A stretch of DNA of 64,000 bases, taken from NCBI GenBank assembly GCA_017440935.1, contig JAFSAO010000022.1, forward strand, positions 62,001 to 126,000, written 5' to 3'. The notes under the pieces were generated by a model that saw nothing but the letters and a program-made list of their open reading frames with translations, was not told the origin of the DNA and did not search any database. The translations under genes and the position numbers were made by a program. Source of the DNA: Opitutales bacterium. Lineage in GTDB: Bacteria > Verrucomicrobiota > Verrucomicrobiia > Opitutales > UBA953. This document shows positions 34,139 to 41,228 of this stretch, one piece after another; within the stretch, counting starts at the first letter, position 1; each line of letters starts with the position of its first letter.

Positions 34139-36049
34139 ATGAGCGATCCAATTAAGCACGAATGCGGAATTGCCGTTGTCCGGCTCTTAAAGCCGCTCGA
34201 ATACTACGAGCACAAATACGGAACGCCGCTTTACGGATTTAACCAGCTCTTTTTGCTGATGGAAAAACAGCATAATCGAGGGCAAGACGGCGCCGGTATC
34301 GGTTGCGTCAAACTCGGCGTTCCCGCCGGAGAAAGCTTCATGGCACGCGACCGCGCACTCGGCTCCGCCGCGCTCACCGAAATGTTCTCCCGCCAGCTCG
34401 CCGACTACGAAGAAAAAGTAAAATCCGGGAAAATCATTCCGGAAATTCCCGCCACGGTGAAGCAGAACTTCAATTTCGGCGGAGAATTACTTATCGGACA
34501 TCTTCGCTACGGAACTTCCGGCAATTACGACCTGTCCACCTGCCACCCATTCGCCCGCAAATCTATCTGGCCGACACGAAACCTGATGATTGCGGGTAAT
34601 TTTTCGATTACAAATCCCGGCGATTTGAACGAAGCGCTGATTAATCGCGGTGCGCACCCGGTGTTTTCGACCGACACACAGTCGCTTCTCGAAGAACTCG
34701 GCTTTTGGCTCGACGATGCACACACCACGATTTTCCGCGAACTGCGCGATTCCGGCGTTCCCGGACGCGAAATGCCGGAAATCATTTCCCGCCGCATCGA
34801 CCTTGCCGAAGTCATTCGCAAAGCCTCCGCCAAGTGGGACGGCGGCTTCACTCTCTGCGGCACTACCGGCAACGGCGATATGTTTGCGATGCGCGACCCG
34901 AACGGCATCCGCCCCTGCTTTATTTTGCGCACGGACGAAGTCGTTGCCGTCGCCTCGGAGCGCGCCGCGCTGATGACGATTTTCAACGCTAAGGAAAGCC
35001 AAGTCGAAGAACTCACGCCGGGCATGGCGATGATTGTTGAAAGCCATGGGGAAACGCGCTTTGAAAAGATTTTTGACGCAGGCGAAAAAACGCATTGCAC
35101 CTTTGAGCGCCTTTACTTCTCTCGCGGGAACGACCCCGCCATCTACGAAGAACGTAAGGCACTCGGCGCAGCGCTCGTCCCGCAAATTCTCGACGAAATT
35201 GACCACGATCTGAAAAACACGGTCTTTTCCTTTATTCCGAACACGGCGGAGACCGCGTATTACGGCATGATGGCGGAACTGCGCGTGAATCGCCGTCGAG
35301 AAGTGCGCGACGAGCTCCTCGCCGCCGTCAAAGCCGGGAACGTGGATGAAAATCTCGTCGAAAAACTCATCATGGGCAACTGGCCGCGCGGGGAAAAAGT
35401 CGCGCACAAGGACATCAAACTCCGCACGTTTATTTCTCAGGAAAAAACGCGCAATCGCCTTGCCTCGCACGTTTACGACATTTCCTACGGCGTTGTCCGC
35501 GAAGGCGAAAATCTGGTGATTATCGATGACTCCATCGTGCGCGGGACCACGCTTCGCGAATCCATCCTGAAAATTCTTTCCCGCCCGAATCCGAAAAAAA
35601 TCATCGTTTGCTCCTCGGCACCGCAGGTTCGCTATCCGGACTGCTACGGGATCGACATGAGCGAACTCGGAAAATTCCTCGCTTTCCAAGCGGCAATTCA
35701 GCTTTGCCAGCAAACCGGAAAAGGCGACCTGCTCCGCGAAGTTTATCAGGACTGCGTGCGGGAACTCGAAAAACCGGAACCGGCGATGGTCAACCACGTC
35801 GGACGCATTTACGACCAGTTTACGGACGAAGAAATCGCCCGCAAATGCGCCGAGCTCGTCTATCCGGATTGCGATTGGAAGGGCGAACTTGTCCTCATTT
35901 TCCAATCGCTGGAAAACTTGCTCAAATCCTGCCCGGGAAGCGCGGGAGATTGGTATTTCTCGGGCAATTATCCGACGCCGGGCGGCTTCCGCGCACTCAA
36001 TCGCGCGTATATCAACTTCTACGAAAACCGCACCACGCGCGCTTATTAA
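34139..36049 (+). CDS. purF: Amidophosphoribosyltransferase, long form
   Basis: First step of purine synthesis (PRPP plus glutamine to phosphoribosylamine). 636 aa, longer than the usual 460-510. The catalytic Cys9 follows an 8-residue leader (MSDPIKHE-CGIA) that is presumably removed. The Ntn-hydrolase domain contains MEKQHNRGQDGAGIG, GHLRYGTSGNYD and FSTDTQSLLEELG. The PRPP loop is NLVIIDDSIVRGTTLRES. The extra ~130 C-terminal residues (ending near WYFSGNYPTPGG) have no function I recognise but are known in long PurF proteins. guaA follows after 37 bases, a purine pair. Confidence 0.94.
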   Translation: MSDPIKHECGIAVVRLLKPLEYYEHKYGTPLYGFNQLFLLMEKQHNRGQDGAGIGCVKLGVPAGESFMARDRALGSAALTEMFSRQLADYEEKVKSGKIIPEIPATVKQNFNFGGELLIGHLRYGTSGNYDLSTCHPFARKSIWPTRNLMIAGNFSITNPGDLNEALINRGAHPVFSTDTQSLLEELGFWLDDAHTTIFRELRDSGVPGREMPEIISRRIDLAEVIRKASAKWDGGFTLCGTTGNGDMFAMRDPNGIRPCFILRTDEVVAVASERAALMTIFNAKESQVEELTPGMAMIVESHGETRFEKIFDAGEKTHCTFERLYFSRGNDPAIYEERKALGAALVPQILDEIDHDLKNTVFSFIPNTAETAYYGMMAELRVNRRREVRDELLAAVKAGNVDENLVEKLIMGNWPRGEKVAHKDIKLRTFISQEKTRNRLASHVYDISYGVVREGENLVIIDDSIVRGTTLRESILKILSRPNPKKIIVCSSAPQVRYPDCYGIDMSELGKFLAFQAAIQLCQQTGKGDLLREVYQDCVRELEKPEPAMVNHVGRIYDQFTDEEIARKCAELVYPDCDWKGELVLIFQSLENLLKSCPGSAGDWYFSGNYPTPGGFRALNRAYINFYENRTTRAY

Positions 36050-36086
36050 CAAGAAATTTCTTCACATCCAAACAGGAAATAAAATT

Positions 36087-37070
36087 ATGCAGCAAAACAA
36101 CGTGCGCCCGGAAACTATGGCGCGAATCACAACGCCCGAACTCGCAGCGGCGTTTATCGAAGAACAGGTGCGCGAAATCCGCGCACAAGTCGGTGACAAG
36201 CAAGTGCTTCTCGCACTTTCCGGCGGCGTCGATTCCTCCGTCGTTGCCGCCCTGCTCATCAAAGCAATCGGCAAACAGCTCGTTTGCGTCCACGTCAATC
36301 ACGGCTTGATGCGCAAAGGCGAAAGCGAACAAGTCATCGAAGTTTTCCGCAACGGCTTGGACGCAAATCTCATTTACGTCGATGCGACGGATCGCTTCCT
36401 CGACCTGCTCGCCGGCGAAGCCGATCCCGAAAAGAAACGTAAAATCATCGGGAACGAATTTATCAAAGTTTTTGACGAAGAAGCGGGAAAACTCTCCGGA
36501 ATTTCCTTCCTTGCACAAGGCACGATTTATCCGGACATTCTCGAAAGCCACGGCGTAAAGGCGCACCACAACGTTGGCGGACTTCCCGAAGACATGGAAA
36601 TGGAACTCGTCGAACCGCTCAAACTCCTTTACAAGGACGAAGTGCGCGTCGTCGGCAAAGCGCTCGGGCTTCCGGACGAAATGGTGTTCCGCCAACCGTT
36701 CCCGGGTCCGGGTCTCGGCGTGCGTTGCCTCGGCGCAATCACCCGCGACCGTCTGCACGCTCTCCGCGAAGCCGATGCCATTTTGCGCGAAGAATTTGAC
36801 AAATGCGGTCTCGCCGGAAAAGTTTGGCAATACTTTGTCGCCGTTCCCGACTTCAAAAGCGTCGGCGTCCGCGACAACAAGCGCTACGAAGGCTGGCCCG
36901 CGATTATTCGCGCCGTCAACACCGTGGACGCGATGACCGCGACGATTGAAGAAATCCCCTACGCCGTCCTTCACCGCATCACCGACCGCATCACGCACGA
37001 AGTCGAAGGCATTAACCGCGTTCTCCTCGACCTCACGCCGAAACCCATCGGCACCATCGAATGGGAGTAA
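36087..37070 (+). CDS. guaA: GMP synthase ATP-pyrophosphatase subunit (no amidotransferase domain)
   Basis: 327 aa from the ATG at 36087. Amination of XMP to GMP. PP-loop LALSGGVDSSVVAALL (45-51 core), CVHVNHGLMRKGESEQV, LAQGTIYPDILES, HHNVGGLPEDMEMELVEPL, QPFPGPGLGVRCLG, and the XMP-binding C-terminus HEVEGINRVLLDLTPKPIGTIEWE (in part: NRVLLDLTPKPIGTIEWE). Most bacterial GuaA proteins are ~510-525 aa with an N-terminal class I glutaminase. That domain is absent here and not encoded nearby, so either a separate glutaminase exists elsewhere or ammonia is used. Confidence 0.93.
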   Translation: MQQNNVRPETMARITTPELAAAFIEEQVREIRAQVGDKQVLLALSGGVDSSVVAALLIKAIGKQLVCVHVNHGLMRKGESEQVIEVFRNGLDANLIYVDATDRFLDLLAGEADPEKKRKIIGNEFIKVFDEEAGKLSGISFLAQGTIYPDILESHGVKAHHNVGGLPEDMEMELVEPLKLLYKDEVRVVGKALGLPDEMVFRQPFPGPGLGVRCLGAITRDRLHALREADAILREEFDKCGLAGKVWQYFVAVPDFKSVGVRDNKRYEGWPAIIRAVNTVDAMTATIEEIPYAVLHRITDRITHEVEGINRVLLDLTPKPIGTIEWE

Positions 37071-37105
37071 TTGAGAGCTTAGAGATTAAAGATTAATGCT
37101 TAAAG

Positions 37106-37141
37106 AAGCGTTCCCGCGCAAATTTGCGGGAACGCTTTTTT
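37106..37141 (+). terminator. Motif-based terminator of purF-guaA
   Basis: AAGCGTTCCCGC (37106-37117) pairs with GCGGGAACGCTT (37126-37137), then a T-run. The 35 bases before it (37071-37105, GAGAGCTTAGAGATTAAAGATTAATGC) repeat in reverse orientation beside the eno and dnaK terminators. Confidence 0.9.
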
Positions 37142-37203
37142 GTGCTTCATCCGAAGAAAGAAATCGCCCGAGTAGGAAGCTCGGGCGATTCGGGTAAAAA
37201 AGA

Positions 37204-37279
37204 TGGTGGTCAGGGGCGGGATCGAACCGCCGACACAGGGATTTTCAGTCCCTTGCTCTACCGACTGAGCTACCTAACC
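37204..37279 (-). tRNA. tRNA-Phe (GAA)
   Basis: A 76-base cloverleaf on the minus strand: acceptor GGTTAGG/CCTGACC (with a G-U pair), D stem GCTC/GAGC, anticodon stem AGGGA/TCCCT with loop CTGAAAA giving anticodon GAA, T stem GGCGG/CCGCC with loop TTCGATC. Discriminator A and an encoded CCA are present. No other tRNA is adjacent. Confidence 0.97.
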
Positions 37280-37410
37280 ACAAAAAAGTTGTAGGAACGG
37301 ATTAAGGCGAAATTTCTCGGGAACGTCAAGAGCGTTTTGGAAAATTCTTTGTGTTCCCGTAGAAAATTCGCCAAAAACATTGTTCCATTGTGCCGCGAGA
37401 GTTTTCCGTT

Positions 37411-38475
37411 TTAGAAGCGACGTAGGATTTCGCGCGCAGCGGCGCGGAAAATTTGCGCGGGAACGGAATTCGGTGCGGAAACAGTAATCGGCGTTCCCGT
37501 GTCTCCGCCGCTACGAATTTCTGCGGCAACGGGAATTTCGCCAAGCAATTCGGCACCGAGCATTCCCGCCGTTTTGGCACCTCCGCCTTTTCCGAAAATG
37601 TATTCGCGGTCACCGGTCACGGGATTTTCAAAATAACTCATATTTTCGATTACGCCGACAATCGGAACTTCCACTTTAGAGAACATTCGCGCGCCGCGTT
37701 GGGCAACGGCGACGGCAACGTCCTGAGGAGTTGTCACCACAACGGCACCGTCGAGTGCGAGCGTTTGCACGAGTGTAATTTGAGCATCGCCCGTTCCCGG
37801 CGGCAAATCGACCACAAGCACTTCGAGCGCACCCCAATCGACATCGTTTGCAAATTGGCGAATGGCCTTGCCTACCACGGGACCACGCCACACGACGGGT
37901 GAATTTTCGTCCACGAGCAAGCCCATCGACATCACTTTAAGACCGTAAGCCTCCGGCGGAACGATTTTGTCCCCGCGCAAAAACGGTTGTTCACGCACGC
38001 CGAGCATCATCGGAATGCTCGGTCCGTAAATGTCGCAATCGAGCACACCGATGCTTCCGACTGCGGGAGCAATTCCCTCTTCTTCCAAAACTTGGGCAAG
38101 GGCGACGGCGAGGTTGGCGGAAACGGTAGATTTGCCGACGCCGCCCTTTCCGCTTGCCACGGCAATGATGCGGCGCACGCCGGGAATTTTTTGCGGAGGC
38201 GGAGGTGTCGTGGAACCGGGTGCCGCGGGCATCGTCGTTTTAACTTCGACAGAAATTTTTTCGGCGGGAACACCGGCAGTATTGAGCGCGGATTCGGCGG
38301 CGGTTTTAAGTTGCTCGGGAATTTCCGGTTTCGACGTGGTCACGGCGATTTCGACGTGCACGTTCCCGTCAGCGGAAACTTCGGCTTTTTTTACGAGACC
38401 GAAAGAAACGATATCCCGGGAAAGCCCGGGATAGGTTACTTTTTTCAAAATTTCGAGAATGTTTTCGGTATTCAT
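37411..38475 (-). CDS. mrp: Mrp/ApbC-type iron-sulfur carrier ATPase
   Basis: 354 aa. An N-terminal DUF59/MIP18 domain (ILEILKKVTYPGLSRDIVSF) is followed by a P-loop domain with deviant Walker A ASGKGGVGKSTVSANLAVAL (around residue 130), DCDIYGPSIPMMLGV, VLVVDLPPGTGDAQITLVQ and VGVIENMSYF. The usual C-terminal CxxC after ENMS is not obvious (NMSYFENPVTG), which is common in related members with fewer cysteines. Assembles or delivers Fe-S clusters in the cytosol. Confidence 0.92.
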   Translation of the reverse strand: MNTENILEILKKVTYPGLSRDIVSFGLVKKAEVSADGNVHVEIAVTTSKPEIPEQLKTAAESALNTAGVPAEKISVEVKTTMPAAPGSTTPPPPQKIPGVRRIIAVASGKGGVGKSTVSANLAVALAQVLEEEGIAPAVGSIGVLDCDIYGPSIPMMLGVREQPFLRGDKIVPPEAYGLKVMSMGLLVDENSPVVWRGPVVGKAIRQFANDVDWGALEVLVVDLPPGTGDAQITLVQTLALDGAVVVTTPQDVAVAVAQRGARMFSKVEVPIVGVIENMSYFENPVTGDREYIFGKGGGAKTAGMLGAELLGEIPVAAEIRSGGDTGTPITVSAPNSVPAQIFRAAAREILRRF

Positions 38476-38559
38476 TTTCTTTTAAAGAGACAGGTAAATT
38501 GTGACAAGTAACAGGAAAAAACACGGGAACGCGATCTCCTGTCGCCGATCACTCGCTAC

Positions 38560-39786
38560 TCACTTCAAGATCAAGGTATCGGGATCACAGCAACCTTTAA
38601 GCGAGGAAATACCGATACGGCTGAATTTCGCTTTTTTCGGATTTCCGGTATCGACGAGCGCAAGCCCGGTGGATTTGCCGATTTCCTCGGTTACAACGAT
38701 GTGGCGTCCGTCCGCGCACCAAACCGGATGCGAGTAGCGGCGCGTTCCCGTAAGTGCGCCGACATCAAACGCCTGCTTTGTTTTCGTATCGTAAACGGCG
38801 ACAGCCATTTTTCCGGCCCGGTTGTAGCAAAATGCGATTTTTGAAGGGAAAACAGGGTTCCACGCCGGCTCGGTCGCATAACCGAAGCCCGGAATTGAAA
38901 TGCGTTGTTTTTTCCCGCCGGAGACGGGAACGGTGTAAAGGCGCGGTGCTCCCGCCGTTCCGCTCGTAAAGACAACGGTTTTTCCGTCGGGTGAAAACGA
39001 CGGCGAAGTCGACGTATCGTTGTCTTTAACAAGAAGGCGCGCCTTGCCACCGCTTGCGGGAGCGAGGTAAATGTTCATCGGACCGCGCGCGGAAAGCGCG
39101 AGCGCAACGGTTTTTCCGTCGGGTGAAAACGCGCCGCCGGTGTTGGTATTTTTATACGCGGCAAAAGACTTGGACTGCCCGTTTGCCAGATTGAGCATAA
39201 AAACGTCCGCCGCGCCGCTTTTGAAATACGTCGTGTAAAGGATTTGCGTTCCCGCGGGATTCCAGTGCGGCATGAGTGAGCGGGAACCGTGGCTCGTAAC
39301 TTTGCGCGTGCCTTTGAAAAGCAGATTTTCCGTTACGTAAATTTCGGAATTTGCGCCCGTTCCCGCCGCGAAAGCGAGTTTGGTTTTGGAGAAAATCGGT
39401 TTGAGATCCCAATTCCACGGCTTGCCGAGAGCGGCGAGAATTTTGTCGCAAAGAAGAAGTGCGGCAGCGTTGGATGAACCTGTAACGACGATGTCCTGCG
39501 AGAAAATTTTGCAGGATGCGACGAGCGAATCTCCGTTGCGCTCGATACGAACGACGGGAACATTCCCGCCCGTGCGCATATCGACGGCGCCGTGCAGACT
39601 AAGCGCCTTTTGCACCAAACCGCCGAGCGCCGAATCGTTTGACTGAATTTTTATCGGGCAGATGCCTTGACGAACTTCAATTTGGATAGGGTCGGAAACG
39701 ACAACGTCGCGCGCCTGAGAAAACGCGGGAACGGCAAGAAAACAGGCGGCAAGCGCCGCAAAAACGGATTTGAAAAGGGAAGGCAT
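38560..39786 (-). CDS. TolB-like beta-propeller periplasmic protein
   Basis: 408 aa. Signal peptide SLFKSVFAALAACFLAVPAFSQ, an N-terminal alpha/beta domain (~25-150) and repeated propeller blades with the TolB signature: SLMPHWNPAGTQILYTTY, GGAFSPDGKTVALALSARG, SPSFSPDGKTVVFTSGTAG, EPAWNPVFPSKIAFCYN. TolB acts with Pal in envelope integrity; tolQRA or pal are not in this window, so I give no gene symbol. A C-terminal CC pair (GCCDP) is unusual. Confidence 0.85.
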   Translation of the reverse strand: MPSLFKSVFAALAACFLAVPAFSQARDVVVSDPIQIEVRQGICPIKIQSNDSALGGLVQKALSLHGAVDMRTGGNVPVVRIERNGDSLVASCKIFSQDIVVTGSSNAAALLLCDKILAALGKPWNWDLKPIFSKTKLAFAAGTGANSEIYVTENLLFKGTRKVTSHGSRSLMPHWNPAGTQILYTTYFKSGAADVFMLNLANGQSKSFAAYKNTNTGGAFSPDGKTVALALSARGPMNIYLAPASGGKARLLVKDNDTSTSPSFSPDGKTVVFTSGTAGAPRLYTVPVSGGKKQRISIPGFGYATEPAWNPVFPSKIAFCYNRAGKMAVAVYDTKTKQAFDVGALTGTRRYSHPVWCADGRHIVVTEEIGKSTGLALVDTGNPKKAKFSRIGISSLKGCCDPDTLILK

Positions 39787-39794
39787 CGGGAAAC

Positions 39795-39872
39795 GGATGA
39801 AAATTGAAAATTAGGAATGGGAAATTAGGAGTGAGGAATTTTTCTCATTTCGGATTTCTCACTCCTAATTTT
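39795..39872. repeat. Self-complementary AATTAGGAATGAG-type repeat
   Basis: GAAAATTAGGAATGGGAAAT and AGGAGTGAGGAATTTT are mirrored by CTCATTTCGGATTTCTCACT and CCTAATTTTTTT, giving a long imperfect dyad between argJ and the TolB-like gene. Could form an RNA terminator for argJ. Confidence 0.6.
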
Positions 39873-39883
39873 TTTATAAAAAA

Positions 39884-41119
39884 CTATTCTCCTTTGTTGA
39901 AATCAACGTAGGCTTCGGTCAAGTCGGTCGAAATGAGGCGATAATCGTGCACGCCGAGATTGAGGTGCATGTGAATCGCAAATTCCTTATTTCCGACAAC
40001 TTTGCGCCAAGCGATTTCGTTCTGCGCCTGAAGTTCGCCTTTGAGAAACACGGGAACGTCGTTGTAGAACAAGTCAATTTTCGTTTGGTCGATACCGCAC
40101 TTGGCATAACCCGCCGAGCAAAGCAAGCGCCCCCAATTCGGGTCGCCGCCGCACCAGGAGGCTTTGACGAGAAGCGAATTTCCGATAGAACGCGCGATTT
40201 TGTTCGCGTCCGCCGCCGTGCGTGCACCGTAGATGTGGAGCGTGACAACGCGGGAAATTTTTTCGCCGTCGCCGACGATTTTCCGCGCCAAACCGAACGT
40301 CACGGCGTTAAGCGCTTCCTTGAAAAGCGCGAGCGTTCCCGCGTCTTCTTCGGAAATTTTTACGCCGCTTTCGCCGTTGGCGAGAATGAGCACGGTGTCG
40401 TTCGTAGACATATCACCGTCAACGGTAACGCAGTTGAAAGACTGACCTACAGCGTTCCAAAGGCATTTTTGCAAGAGATTTTGCGAAATTTCGGCATCCG
40501 TTGCGAGCAAGCCGAACATCGTCGCCATGCCGGGTTCAATCATTCCGGCACCTTTTGCCATGCCGGAAATCGTCACGGTTTTTCCGTCGACGGAAAATTT
40601 TGCCGTGCAGGTTTTTCGGCGCGTGTCGGAAGTGAGAATTGCGTCTGCCGCACGAAGAGATTCTTCCGCCGTTCCCGCGAGATTTTTGGAGGCTTCAGCG
40701 ATTCCTCGCGCCATTTTTTCCATGGGCAAATTGACGCCGATGCGCCCCGTCGAACAGACAAAAAACTGCTCCGGAGCAACGCCGCAATCCGTAGCCGCGA
40801 GTTCACACATGACATTTGCGTCTTTCATGCCCTGCTCGCCCGTGCAAGCATTAGCGTTCCCGCTGGTCGCCACAATGCCGTGCATTGCCGTTCCCGCCGC
40901 CGCGCCGCGCAAATGCGCTTGAGAAACGTAAACGGGAGCCGCTTTCACGTCATTTGTCGTAAATGCGCCCGCAGCCGTGCACGGCGTTTTCGAGAAAATA
41001 ACGGCAACGTCCAAACGTGCCAAATCCGCGTTCCCGCGAATATTACAGGCGGAAGCGCCCGTGAGAAAACCTGTAACGCCGGAAATTCCGTCGGAATCAT
41101 CAAAAAATTCAATAGCCAT
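39884..41119 (-). CDS. argJ: Bifunctional glutamate N-acetyltransferase / amino-acid N-acetyltransferase
   Basis: 411 aa from the ATG at 41119. Arginine synthesis: transfers acetyl from N-acetylornithine to glutamate. Self-cleaving Ntn-like fold with the nucleophile Thr in EPGMATMFGLLATDAEI. Flanking motifs are IVATSGNANACTGEQGMKDA, CSTGRIGVNLPMEKM, CVTVDGDMSTNDTVLILANG, SLLVKASWCGGDPNWGRLLCSAGYAK (in part: GGDPNWGRLLCSAGYAK) and the C-terminal AYVDFNKGE. No other arg gene adjacent. Confidence 0.96.
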   Translation of the reverse strand: MAIEFFDDSDGISGVTGFLTGASACNIRGNADLARLDVAVIFSKTPCTAAGAFTTNDVKAAPVYVSQAHLRGAAAGTAMHGIVATSGNANACTGEQGMKDANVMCELAATDCGVAPEQFFVCSTGRIGVNLPMEKMARGIAEASKNLAGTAEESLRAADAILTSDTRRKTCTAKFSVDGKTVTISGMAKGAGMIEPGMATMFGLLATDAEISQNLLQKCLWNAVGQSFNCVTVDGDMSTNDTVLILANGESGVKISEEDAGTLALFKEALNAVTFGLARKIVGDGEKISRVVTLHIYGARTAADANKIARSIGNSLLVKASWCGGDPNWGRLLCSAGYAKCGIDQTKIDLFYNDVPVFLKGELQAQNEIAWRKVVGNKEFAIHMHLNLGVHDYRLISTDLTEAYVDFNKGE

Positions 41120-41228
41120 AATGACTCGGAATTTTGAACCGCGTTCCCGTGAAAATCCACCACGTTTTTTATTTTCCCTGTGTAAAGGCAACAAGGAAAC
41201 CGTGCGTTTTCTGCGTTAAACCCGGCGA

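Noticed and set aside
34487-36052. 521-codon minus-strand ORF opposite purF
   Set aside because: Shadow frame; purF motifs on the plus strand are complete.
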